DNA of 64,000 bases from positions 4,092,001-4,156,000 of the forward strand of contig NZ_CP036262.1 of assembly GCF_007741495.1 (NCBI RefSeq). The letters are read 5' to 3'. The notes under the pieces were generated by a model that was not told the origin of the DNA, ran no database searches, and saw only the letters and a list, made by a program, of their open reading frames with translations. Below, in pieces: positions 9,760-18,486 of this stretch. The DNA is from Roseimaritima multifibrata (GTDB taxonomy: Bacteria > Planctomycetota > Planctomycetia > Pirellulales > Pirellulaceae). Positions within the stretch are counted from its first letter, which is position 1. Each line of letters opens with the position of its first letter. The position numbers and the translations under genes are program-made.

Positions 9760-10857
9760 TTATGACAAATCGGGAGTCACTTCCTTCAGGTAAGGATGAA
9801 GGTCCTGAAAGCGATTATCAACGTCTGCGATTTGATCGCTGCTAATCTTTAGTTCGGATATAATCGGCGAAGCAGGAGTCGATTTCCCTCGACCGTAGTT
9901 CCTAGACAACAAATTCTTGAAGACGCCTCGCTTCTTCCAAATGATTAAGTTAGCGCCACGCAGACCACCTGGTTTTGCTTTGACCATTTGAATGAATTTA
10001 CTAAAAACGTCTTCCAGAGTTTTGGGATCTTCACCGCTTTCCTGCAATTCCCAAATACGGGTAAGCACGTCTGCATAAGCGGCGCGTTCGGTGATCACAC
10101 CTTCCGAGCCAAGCTGAGACTCTTGTAGCCAATGAAATCCACCACGTGCGCTAAACACACGGCGTACAGGAGGCATGGCGGCGAGAGACGTTTTCATCCG
10201 CCCCAACACGTCGCCCGCCTCTTCCTTGATATATCCAAAGTGCGGGAACTCGGCTGCCAATTCGATCATTAGCTTGGGTGACGGCACAGGCCCTTTGTAG
10301 GCAACGCCGCCGGTTGTCTGAAGAATGACAGGCCGCGTGGCCACCGATGCGAGGGCTGTCCAGTATTGCCGCAGATCCTCTTCGGTTTTCCCGGAATCGG
10401 GCGGTCGAGAGATGATCGCTTCCGGTTCCAATTTCTCAGCGTGCTCCGCGAACGCGAGCATTTCTTCGGTGTCTTTTCCCTGCACGCCAAGACATAGCGA
10501 AGTGGGCAGATCACGGGCCGTCTTGGCCAGCACCTCCATGCCTTTCATCTTCTCGTCCATCGTCAACAGATCGACGCTGTCTCCCGATTGAGGCCAGATC
10601 ATTCCAGGGCAGCCACCCCACGAAACGAATTTCGCTTCCTTGGCGAGAACGTCGTAATCCACATCTCCCGACTCCGTAAACGGAGTGGAGAGAATCGGAA
10701 ACGGCCCGCGAACCTTGGGGTCGGCCTTTGCGGTAGACCCGTCCTGCTGAGCACACAGCGGCTTGCCCGGCAAGACCGAACCAGCCACCAAGCTGGAAAC
10801 TCCGCATAATGTGCTTTTGACGACAGTCCGTCGGGAGAGAGTATGTTTAGATGTCAT
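9760..10857 (-). CDS. DapA/N-acetylneuraminate lyase family aldolase, exported
   Basis: A 365-residue TIM-barrel protein with a Tat-like leader (LSRRTVVKS, hydrophobic region to about residue 38). Residues about 50-340 match the dihydrodipicolinate synthase/NAL superfamily. The Schiff-base lysine is probably Lys211 in the GYIKEEAG motif. The strand where the family usually carries a catalytic tyrosine (YN-P motif) instead reads VILQTTGG here, so the reaction may differ from DHDPS. Export of a DapA-like protein argues against a role in lysine synthesis. With the Gfo/Idh gene after it and the PHP-type gene before it, a role in cleavage of sugar-acid intermediates is likely but inferred. Close relatives in planctomycetes are annotated only as family members. 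Confidence 0.87.
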   Translation of the reverse strand: MTSKHTLSRRTVVKSTLCGVSSLVAGSVLPGKPLCAQQDGSTAKADPKVRGPFPILSTPFTESGDVDYDVLAKEAKFVSWGGCPGMIWPQSGDSVDLLTMDEKMKGMEVLAKTARDLPTSLCLGVQGKDTEEMLAFAEHAEKLEPEAIISRPPDSGKTEEDLRQYWTALASVATRPVILQTTGGVAYKGPVPSPKLMIELAAEFPHFGYIKEEAGDVLGRMKTSLAAMPPVRRVFSARGGFHWLQESQLGSEGVITERAAYADVLTRIWELQESGEDPKTLEDVFSKFIQMVKAKPGGLRGANLIIWKKRGVFKNLLSRNYGRGKSTPASPIISELKISSDQIADVDNRFQDLHPYLKEVTPDLS

Positions 10858-10971
10858 GATGCTTCTCGGAATACGAATGGGACATTGCGTTTAACGGTAG
10901 CGGGGCAGGGCTCAGCGAATCAACGAACGCGTTTCACGATCAATCGATATCGCAAGCCTCGCCGTAGATTC

Positions 10972-12333
10972 TCACCGGTATGGCTGGGTCCAAGCTGCTG
11001 GCTGAGATTGCCAGTCAGACTGAGATTCATTGCCGACTTTGACAATTTTCGCCCGCACATATAAATCTTCAGGTTTCAATGTATACGCACCTTCGGTCCC
11101 CTCAACCGAATCAAGAACAACACCAATCGAATTGGAGAAAACGTCGATCTTCCGTGCTGGATTGCGTGCACCTTTCTGGACTTCAATGCTCTGGCTGGAC
11201 GGGTCGTAGTCCTTTTTCGTTCCAATGAATTCGATCCGATATCCAGCTTCCTCTCGGACATCAATTTTGACCGTAAGCGTTTTACCATCGAACTGAATAT
11301 CTTCAAAATCAAGTCCATTCGATGCGTAGAAATCCCCTTCACGAATCGCGGCCAGCAGGTCTTTTACAGCAAGGCTCTCCGCCCGCACGACGCTCCAAGC
11401 TTTTGCGTCCTTCGTGTAGTCGTGGCGGTCATCCGATCCGATCCCCAGTAGCAGCGGTTGATCATGGGAGGCGCGGTGCGCGTTGACAATATCCCAAAAC
11501 TCTTCCGGTTTCCAACCATCAGGATTCGCATCGTAGCGTCCATCGATGCTGTTGTTGTTCAGTTCGAACAAACGGATCCGCGGTTGTGCAATCAAATCCT
11601 TTGGAGAAAAATCGTAGTATCGCCACAACGGATGATCCGCGATGAATAAATAGTCCTGTCCGCGGTAGACCTCTTTTCCCTTTGTGAAGGTCTGATCAAA
11701 AATCTCGGTCGGTGTCTCGGCTGTGATATACGAAAACACTTCGCGGACGTTAATGAAATTCATATGGACTTGCTGTCCGTTATGACAGCCACCGGTTTGT
11801 TCGTATCCCGGGATCATCAAAAACTTCCCCGGCTCGGCGAACTGTTTCTCCAGTTCGGCGAACGTCGTCATTCGAACATAGGTCTGTCCGCCGACGGTGA
11901 TCGTGCGAACCGCTTCCTCACCATACTTCTCTATCGATTCGTCGACGTATCGCTGCGTCAGCTTGGGCCACCCCTCAGTCGGTGTTATGACTTTCCACAA
12001 GGAGGTCTCGTCCTTGAAAGCAGCTAAATCGGACGGTTGATTGTTAAACCCAAATCCATGGAAACGAAGTTCTTCTGACTGGAAGATGTTGTGATCCGTT
12101 GGGCAGATAAAATCGTAGCCATGCGTCTTGTACCAATCGATGGCCCAAGGGGCGAGCGGTTTGCCATCGGACCACTGATTGTGCATGTGCAAATTCCCTT
12201 TGAACCAGCGTTTTGGTGAAGAGGCACCCGTGCTGGCGGCAGAGAAAGCAGGCGATGTTCCAAGCAGCGTTGCAGTCGTTGCTGCGGTGCCACAAGTCTT
12301 AATAAAATCACGACGGCTGGCGTTGTTCAACAT
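10972..12333 (-). CDS. PHP-like metal-dependent hydrolase, Tat-exported
   Basis: The ATG at 12333 is preferred because it puts the twin-arginine leader (NNASRRDFIKTCGTAA) at the N-terminus; an upstream frame would add eight residues. The 453-residue product shows PHP-domain metal motifs: HMH at residues 49-51, a WSDG shortly after, and PTDHN with Asp80 and His81. Further histidines (YRGQDYLFIADHPLW, HDYTKD) fit a trinuclear metal site. A short C-terminal beta domain follows. PHP proteins hydrolyse phosphoesters; these exported planctomycete relatives have no assigned substrate. The gene sits in the catabolic minus-strand run between the NHL and DapA-like genes. Confidence 0.85.
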   Translation of the reverse strand: MLNNASRRDFIKTCGTAATTATLLGTSPAFSAASTGASSPKRWFKGNLHMHNQWSDGKPLAPWAIDWYKTHGYDFICPTDHNIFQSEELRFHGFGFNNQPSDLAAFKDETSLWKVITPTEGWPKLTQRYVDESIEKYGEEAVRTITVGGQTYVRMTTFAELEKQFAEPGKFLMIPGYEQTGGCHNGQQVHMNFINVREVFSYITAETPTEIFDQTFTKGKEVYRGQDYLFIADHPLWRYYDFSPKDLIAQPRIRLFELNNNSIDGRYDANPDGWKPEEFWDIVNAHRASHDQPLLLGIGSDDRHDYTKDAKAWSVVRAESLAVKDLLAAIREGDFYASNGLDFEDIQFDGKTLTVKIDVREEAGYRIEFIGTKKDYDPSSQSIEVQKGARNPARKIDVFSNSIGVVLDSVEGTEGAYTLKPEDLYVRAKIVKVGNESQSDWQSQPAAWTQPYR

Positions 12334-12484
12334 GGGGGCAGGCTCCTGCGTTTCCAAGAGGTGTAGGTAGGCTGGTCAAGGAAAGGAAGATTGCGGTCTC
12401 TAGTCAAGCTGCCATTCTAGCAACTGGAAAGGTCACCGTTGAAAGAAGCCGAGCAGCCACCACTCAACAGAGCACTCAGAGAAA

Positions 12485-12517
12485 CCGCCGGGAAGGCGGA
12501 CGGCCCAGCGGGCTGGG
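12485..12517 (-). terminator. Probable terminator downstream of the NHL gene
   Basis: Just after the NHL gene stop at 12524 (minus strand) come two adjacent hairpins: CCCAGC/GCTGGG (12504-12517) and CCGCC/GGCGG with a 5-base loop (12485-12499). On the minus strand the second is followed at once by TTTCTCT. A GC-rich stem with a short U-rich tail fits a weak intrinsic terminator or an attenuator within the gene run. Confidence 0.45.
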
Positions 12518-12523
12518 GCTGCA

Positions 12524-13588
12524 TTACGGCAGCGGCATTCGTAGAACACGATGGTGGTAACTGTCGACGACGTACAGCCAATCGCCGCGGACGGTCACGC
12601 CGTGCGGACGTTTAAGTTTGTAATCGCCCTTGCCTAGCACGGTGGTCAACGTCTTGGCAAGCGGATCGTATTTGCGAATCGTGTGATTCATGTCGTCGGC
12701 GATAAACACGTTACCGTCTGGATCAATCGCCAGATATTTGGGTTCCTTCAATTGAGCCTTCAAGGCGGGCCCGTCGGTGTCGCCCGGTTTTCCAGTCCCC
12801 GCGACCGTTTCGATCACGCCCGAAGGACGGACGACCCGGAGTGCATTTCCGTTGCGTTCCACGATGTACAGGTTGCCCGCATCATCCATCGCCGCGGCGC
12901 GCGGATCGACCAAAGGAGCAGCCGTTGCTTGCTGACCGTCTTTGGGGATGCCCCGCTGACCGTTGCCGGCAAGAGTCGTGATCTGACCTGATTTCATGTC
13001 GATGGCACGAATGCGGTGATTGCCCAAATCGGCGACCAGCAACTGCGACTTGTCTGGCGTCAGCGATACGGACATCACGGTATTCATCTGGGCCTCAGCG
13101 GCTGCTCCGCCATCCCCTGAAAACCCTCGTTTACCGGTCCCAGCGAAGGTCGAGACCTTTCCGTTGGTTGCATCGATCCGTCGGACGACGTGATTTGCGT
13201 GGTCGGATAAGAGGATATCACCGTTTGGCAAAATCGCCAGATTATGGATGGCGTCGAACGTTGCGTCCGTCGCCGGTCCGCCGTCACCCTCGTAACCGCG
13301 GGCTCCGGTTCCGGCAATCCGTTCCAATGCCCCCTGACCATCGACGCGGAACACGCGACCGCCGACATACTCGCCGATCACCATCTTCCCCTGAGGATCA
13401 AACTCGACACCGAAAGGAATGTTCAGTTTCTCGGTCGTTGACGGTTTCGGTGCTGGCGTCGAATCACCGATCAGCACGGTCACGTCCTGGGCGTGCACCA
13501 GCGCGGCCGAAAGGAAAGTTGCCGCCAAGAGAACCGCGGCCAGTGAAGACAGACGCCACACGGCGGAAATAGTTAGAGACTGGTACAT
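12524..13588 (-). CDS. Secreted NHL-repeat beta-propeller protein
   Basis: The 354-residue protein has a Sec signal peptide (about residues 1-33, ending VHAQ). The rest consists of about six NHL-type repeats with the recurring elements IAGTGARGYEGDGGPA, FAGTGKRGFSGDGG and LAGNGQRGIPKDGQ, alternating with DHANHVVRRID-like strands. Such propellers bind ligands or proteins and are common outside the cytoplasm in planctomycetes. No catalytic residue set is visible. It lies 97 bases downstream of the PVC dehydrogenase gene in the same orientation. It may be a substrate-sensing or scaffolding component of that catabolic system; this is inference. Confidence 0.9.
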   Translation of the reverse strand: MYQSLTISAVWRLSSLAAVLLAATFLSAALVHAQDVTVLIGDSTPAPKPSTTEKLNIPFGVEFDPQGKMVIGEYVGGRVFRVDGQGALERIAGTGARGYEGDGGPATDATFDAIHNLAILPNGDILLSDHANHVVRRIDATNGKVSTFAGTGKRGFSGDGGAAAEAQMNTVMSVSLTPDKSQLLVADLGNHRIRAIDMKSGQITTLAGNGQRGIPKDGQQATAAPLVDPRAAAMDDAGNLYIVERNGNALRVVRPSGVIETVAGTGKPGDTDGPALKAQLKEPKYLAIDPDGNVFIADDMNHTIRKYDPLAKTLTTVLGKGDYKLKRPHGVTVRGDWLYVVDSYHHRVLRMPLP

Positions 13589-13685
13589 GGGTGTGAATCT
13601 TTCAAACGGGTTCTATCATGACGGGTGCGGTGCGACACATTGATGACACATCGCGTTGGATTCGGTGCTGTTGCGCACGGTGCTA

Positions 13686-16600
13686 CTACTGCGGTTGGCC
13701 TGCCTGCTTCGTACTGCTAACGGCATCGCCAAGACGCAGCGTCAGCAGGTATTCCACCAAGTCGGCTAATTGTTGCGAACTGAAATCAGAGACCAATCCG
13801 CTTGGCATCAGCGAAACAGCTTGGGGACGTTCCGATTCCACTTCATCGGACGCGAAGGTTACGCGTTCGCCAGTGGCGATTCCGATCGTGATTTGGCCGT
13901 CCTGGCGATCGATTACCAAGCCGCTCAGCACGCGGCCATCTTCCAACAAAAAAGTACTGGCAACGAAATTGTAATTGATCGCACCGCTGGGATACTGGAT
14001 GTGGTACAGCAGTTCCGTTGCCCCGTACTTCATTCCGATCGAGGATAGATCCGGGCCCACCAAACTTCCAGAACCGTCCACATGATGGCAACGGGCGCAG
14101 GCGGCGTCTTGACGTGTTGCGAACCACTGCCGTCCGCGATCAGGATCGCCCTGCAAGGCAAGCACCGCTTGAACATTGTGGATTTTTTTCCCGCTTGTGC
14201 CCGATGAAACCGGTAACGCTTGTTCGGCCAATTGACGAATTCGCCGGTCGGCCTGATTGTGTAATAGGAAGGACAATTCCTCGACCAAATCTTGGGGAAA
14301 GGAATCCTCGCGGTAAACTTGCAAGATCCGTTCGACACCCTTGATTGATGACGTCATCAACTGCAGGGCGCGGCGCCGCACGTCCAGCGGCATGTTGTCG
14401 CTGGTGAGCACGTCCACCAACACGTCGTCGGAAGCCGCCCCGTCCAGACGGGTCGTGGCCTCCAGCGCGGCCAATGCGATCGGTCCGCCGCTCGGTTGGT
14501 TTCTAGCCGCTTCAATCCACTGCTGGATGGCTGCTTGCGCGGGCTGATGTTGCAGTTCACCCAAAGCGGCCACCGCAGCGGCACGGATGGGAACGGCACC
14601 ACCGTCGGCATCAGCCAACTCCAGCAGCGACGGACCGAACTTGATCATTCGCCCCCGAGCAATCGCGGCGATCGCCTCCTGCTGCAGAGCCGGATCCTGT
14701 AAAGCCGCTGCGAACACCTGATTCAACGAATCCGAATCCGCCAGTTCCTGCCAAGGTCCAACGATTCGGCCGCCCAGTCGCTTTAAGATTTCGCGCCGCC
14801 CGGATGCGTCCACGGTGGCGGCCGAGTACCGCCGAATCAGCAGTTCGCCCGCTCGACGGTCCTCCATTTCGGACAACGCAATCGTGGCGGCTTGTTCAAC
14901 CGACGGAGACTCGTTTGCATCCAAAATCTTACGAATGGCCGATAAGGACTCGGGACGCTGCAGCGCCCACGCAACCCCGATTACTTGGCTAGCCGAATTT
15001 GACGGCGGAAGCGTATCGTCCGGTCGCAAAAAAGCGTCGTTTGTACCGGTCGGATAATAGGGCGGAACGGCGATAGGACGGTTATCCCAGCCAGCAAGGA
15101 TCGCTCGTTCCGCCAAACTGTCGAACAAAATGGTCAGGTCCGCCGCCGAGCGGTCCACCAATGCGGCTCGTACGGCTTCCAGATAATATCGGTCGCGACC
15201 GTCCCAACTTGCTACCAATTCCAACAATGCATCCCCCAGGAATTCACTGGGCACATTGCGCAGCGCCAGCAGCAACGCTCGCCGCACTCCGGAATCAGGA
15301 TCGTCCACCAGTGGCATTAGTTGATCGAGGTACTCGAGAGCCGGGGATTTCAGCTCCGTTCCCGCGGACGAGGCGACCAACCCTTCACGCTGCGTGTCGC
15401 GGGCAAGCAATTGGACGGCCGTTTCGCGGATTCGTGGGTCGTTGTCGTTCAATGCGGTCAACAAGTCTTCATGCTTGGTGCCGGGGAGCGCGTCTAACAC
15501 ATACAAAATTCGAGCACGAACATGCGCGGGCGCCTTACCAAACAACGTCAGCAACCGCGGCCGCACGGTCGCCCCTTCTGCAACCAAACGATCGCGAGTC
15601 GCTAGCCGCGTGACAGTGTTGGGCGATTGCAGATCGGAAAGAAGCCCCGCCACAGGGTCGTCGGAATCGTCCGCTGTGGGAAGTGTATTAGCTGGTTCGG
15701 TCGACGAAGTGCTCAGTCGGTAGATGCGCCCCGTGGTCTGATCCGAAAAACGATTGCCCCCCACGCCAGCGTCGTACCAGTCACAAACAAACACCGATCC
15801 GTCCGGTGCCACGGAGAGGTCGACCGGACGGAACCAATCATCTTCTCCCTTCAGTACAACTTCATAATCCGATCGAAAACCGGCCCCGTGACGGTGTAAC
15901 GGGTGAGCATTCACCTGCCGAGTTCCCGAATCGATTTGCAGCACCGCGCCGAAATAGCGTGCGGGCAAATGGTCTCCTTCGTAAACAATCAATCCGCCCG
16001 GTGCGCCGTTGCCGGTTCCGACCAGTTTAGGAATGATGCCGGGCAGTTCTTCAGCCCAGTGCCGATTCGATTTCGAGTGCTGGTAACCGTACTGTCCGCC
16101 ATCGATCACCCAGTACATTCGCGAGCCACGATTGCCGTCGTCATCGTTGTCCGACCCAAAGACATTTCCAAACGAGTCGACAGTGGCTCCGTAATTATTG
16201 CGGTGTCCGGACGTCAACAATTCCAGTTGGTGACCGTCGCGATTGACTCGAAGCGTCGTGCCAAAGTTATTGCTGGATAGTCGCCGGCCGGACGGATCGG
16301 TCACGTCAAACGTTGATTGGCGAGCCTGCACGCGATCGGCTCCGTAGCGTGCATCACCGACCGTAAAATACAGTTTGCCATCAGGACCAAAGGTCATCCC
16401 GTGCAAACCATGATCGCTGTCAACGCCCCGGAAACCGCTTAGTAATTTGAAACGCCGGTCTGCACGATCGTCGCCGTCCGTATCCTCCAGTACCAGCAGG
16501 TCAGGAGAGTGACCGATGTAAACACGTGTGCCGGTTTGTTGACCGTCGGTCCAAATCTCTTCAACGGCCAGCCCAAGGGGGACGGGGAAAATATCGTCGG

Positions 16601-16970
16601 CGAAAACGATCACCGAATCAGCGTGGCCGTCGCCGTTGGTATCGCTGAGGATTTTGATGCGGTCAGCACCGTCAACGCGTTTGAGTTGATCGAATTTCCG
16701 CTGCTGCATGCGATAGTTCAAACCTTCCGAAATCCACACACGTCCTCTGGAATCGATATCCATCGAAGTGGGATTGTTGACCATCGGTTCACTTGCCCAT
16801 AACGACACCTCCATTCCGTCGGCGGGACGCAAAGATGTCAGCGATTCCGTTGGCGTCTGCTGGGCATGCGACGGCACTCCCGGAAGGGCAACGGCCAACG
16901 CGATCGCCAGTAAACCACAGCAAGTCGACAGCCGACCGGCGCAAACAAAAACGGATGCCATTCGAATCAT
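13686..16970 (-). CDS. PVC-type haem-binding membrane-bound dehydrogenase
   Basis: The ATG at 16970 (or 16961) puts a signal peptide at the N-terminus (MASVFVCAGRLSTCC..., ending SHAQQ); an earlier in-frame ATG at 17039 would bury it. The roughly 1094-residue product has a six-bladed dehydrogenase propeller (about residues 45-430, start PADGMEVSLWASEPM), many HEAT-like repeats (about 440-910) and a C-terminal PVC haem domain with CARCH near residue 958 followed by VGPDLSSIG. It is a second member of the family found in the 2310-8039 fusion, without the ceramidase and LamG parts. The likely role is periplasmic oxidation of a sugar or alcohol with electrons passed to its own haem. Neighbours: DUF1501 upstream, NHL downstream. 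Confidence 0.93.
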   Translation of the reverse strand: MIRMASVFVCAGRLSTCCGLLAIALAVALPGVPSHAQQTPTESLTSLRPADGMEVSLWASEPMVNNPTSMDIDSRGRVWISEGLNYRMQQRKFDQLKRVDGADRIKILSDTNGDGHADSVIVFADDIFPVPLGLAVEEIWTDGQQTGTRVYIGHSPDLLVLEDTDGDDRADRRFKLLSGFRGVDSDHGLHGMTFGPDGKLYFTVGDARYGADRVQARQSTFDVTDPSGRRLSSNNFGTTLRVNRDGHQLELLTSGHRNNYGATVDSFGNVFGSDNDDDGNRGSRMYWVIDGGQYGYQHSKSNRHWAEELPGIIPKLVGTGNGAPGGLIVYEGDHLPARYFGAVLQIDSGTRQVNAHPLHRHGAGFRSDYEVVLKGEDDWFRPVDLSVAPDGSVFVCDWYDAGVGGNRFSDQTTGRIYRLSTSSTEPANTLPTADDSDDPVAGLLSDLQSPNTVTRLATRDRLVAEGATVRPRLLTLFGKAPAHVRARILYVLDALPGTKHEDLLTALNDNDPRIRETAVQLLARDTQREGLVASSAGTELKSPALEYLDQLMPLVDDPDSGVRRALLLALRNVPSEFLGDALLELVASWDGRDRYYLEAVRAALVDRSAADLTILFDSLAERAILAGWDNRPIAVPPYYPTGTNDAFLRPDDTLPPSNSASQVIGVAWALQRPESLSAIRKILDANESPSVEQAATIALSEMEDRRAGELLIRRYSAATVDASGRREILKRLGGRIVGPWQELADSDSLNQVFAAALQDPALQQEAIAAIARGRMIKFGPSLLELADADGGAVPIRAAAVAALGELQHQPAQAAIQQWIEAARNQPSGGPIALAALEATTRLDGAASDDVLVDVLTSDNMPLDVRRRALQLMTSSIKGVERILQVYREDSFPQDLVEELSFLLHNQADRRIRQLAEQALPVSSGTSGKKIHNVQAVLALQGDPDRGRQWFATRQDAACARCHHVDGSGSLVGPDLSSIGMKYGATELLYHIQYPSGAINYNFVASTFLLEDGRVLSGLVIDRQDGQITIGIATGERVTFASDEVESERPQAVSLMPSGLVSDFSSQQLADLVEYLLTLRLGDAVSSTKQAGQPQ

Positions 16971-17115
16971 CAGGTCAGATCGCCTCAGCTGGAACGTATC
17001 ACTAGGTGTTTCAATGCCGCAAGCTGCAAACGTCTGCAACCTCCTTCGCCAGAAGCAGAACGGTTCCGCGGCAGCTACGCCCTGCCGAGCGCAGCCATCT
17101 TTTCGCGTTGTTGCA

Positions 17116-18414
17116 TTAGGAAAACAATTTGGCGATCGGAGTTCCCTGGTCGGTCACGGGAACCGGGCGGTCCCCCGCGTATAGGTACTTGCTGTAGTCG
17201 ACGCCCATGCATCCGCAGATGGTGGCAAAGAAGTCAGGAACGCTAACCGGATCGGCGACAATTTTTTTGGCCAGATGGTCGGTTTCACCGAACGCCCCGC
17301 AATGTGCCAAACCGCCTCCGGCCAGAACACAACTGAACGCCGACCCCTGATGGCCGCGACCACCACCGCTGTCGAATTCCGGCGGCCGCCCGAATTCACT
17401 GGTGATCACGATCAAGGTTTTGTCCAGTAAATCTTTTTTCTGGAGATCGGCGATCAGCGTCGCAACCGCGGTATCCATTTCCTGGATCAACTTGTGCTGA
17501 TTGACGATCCCGCTGTTATGAACGTCCCACCCCGATCCGTTCAAGAAGTTCAGGTTATGGCTAACTTCGATAAATCGGACTCCGCGTTCGATCAAACGGC
17601 GGCTTAGTAAACAGCGTTGACCGAATTCGCCACCGTACTGATTACGCAAATCGTCCGGTTCGCCATCCAGATTGAAGACTTGATTGAATTCAGGACCGCT
17701 CAGTTTCATACTCTGTTCAATCGCGGATTCGTAGTCGAGCAATTTGCTTACCGAAGTGGAGCCAGCGTTCTTGCGCAACGAAGCGAGGAACTGCTCGCGT
17801 CTGTCCTGGCGCTGCGGCGTGATGATATCCGGTCGAGACAGCCCGGCTGGTCCCCGTCCGGTTTCGGTCAGGTATAGATAGCCGTGTTTGGCTCCCAAGA
17901 ACCCTGGGCCGCGCGTCACGTTTGGATAACCGATCAAGACGTAAGGGGGCGCGTCATCGCCAGCCGCACCACGCTCGTGCGCGATCAACGATCCAAGTGA
18001 TGGATAGGTCACCGTACCGCTAATCGCACGTCCGGTGTGCATGCGATTGGTGGCCGCCGCATGTTCATCGATCACACCATGGTTCACCGTCCGCACCGCA
18101 GTCACGCGATCCATCACTTTAGCCATCGAGGACAGATGCTCGCAGACCTGTACTCCGTCTACGACGGTGTCAATCGAATCATAGTAAGCCCCCGCTTTGC
18201 GAGCCTTGGGGTCCCCTTTGGCTTTGGGATCAAACGTGTCAATCTGTCCCATGCCGCCGCCAAGCCAAATTGAAATCACATGTTCGGCTTTGCCTTGCAG
18301 CAATTTTTGGGAAGTGCTCCCTTGAGCGAGCGGAGCGACACTCAGGGCGCCGGCGGTCGCCATACCGCTGGCCAAAAACTGTCGTCGGGTTGGATCTTGC
18401 ATGACTCGCCTCAA
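17116..18414 (-). CDS. DUF1501 protein, Tat-exported
   Basis: The 432-residue protein has a twin-arginine leader ([16 protein letters not shown]). Starts at 18414 and 18402 are both possible. The mature part has the DUF1501 pattern: an early [15 protein letters not shown] metal-site segment, later a GWDVHNSG stretch and a [16 protein letters not shown] region, and finally a [18 protein letters not shown] region. The fold belongs to the alkaline phosphatase/sulfatase superfamily, although the usual sulfatase CxPSR motif is absent. DUF1501 genes in planctomycetes almost always pair with a DUF1549/DUF1553 gene, as here (72 bases from the upstream gene stop). The activity is unknown. Confidence 0.92.
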   Translation of the reverse strand: MRRVMQDPTRRQFLASGMATAGALSVAPLAQGSTSQKLLQGKAEHVISIWLGGGMGQIDTFDPKAKGDPKARKAGAYYDSIDTVVDGVQVCEHLSSMAKVMDRVTAVRTVNHGVIDEHAAATNRMHTGRAISGTVTYPSLGSLIAHERGAAGDDAPPYVLIGYPNVTRGPGFLGAKHGYLYLTETGRGPAGLSRPDIITPQRQDRREQFLASLRKNAGSTSVSKLLDYESAIEQSMKLSGPEFNQVFNLDGEPDDLRNQYGGEFGQRCLLSRRLIERGVRFIEVSHNLNFLNGSGWDVHNSGIVNQHKLIQEMDTAVATLIADLQKKDLLDKTLIVITSEFGRPPEFDSGGGRGHQGSAFSCVLAGGGLAHCGAFGETDHLAKKIVADPVSVPDFFATICGCMGVDYSKYLYAGDRPVPVTDQGTPIAKLFS

Positions 18415-18486
18415 ATTCGTGAAGTGGAGAAACGGTGCAGGTGGGAACGGGCGACGCGGCGCCGCCAGAACCGATCAATTGGGGGA

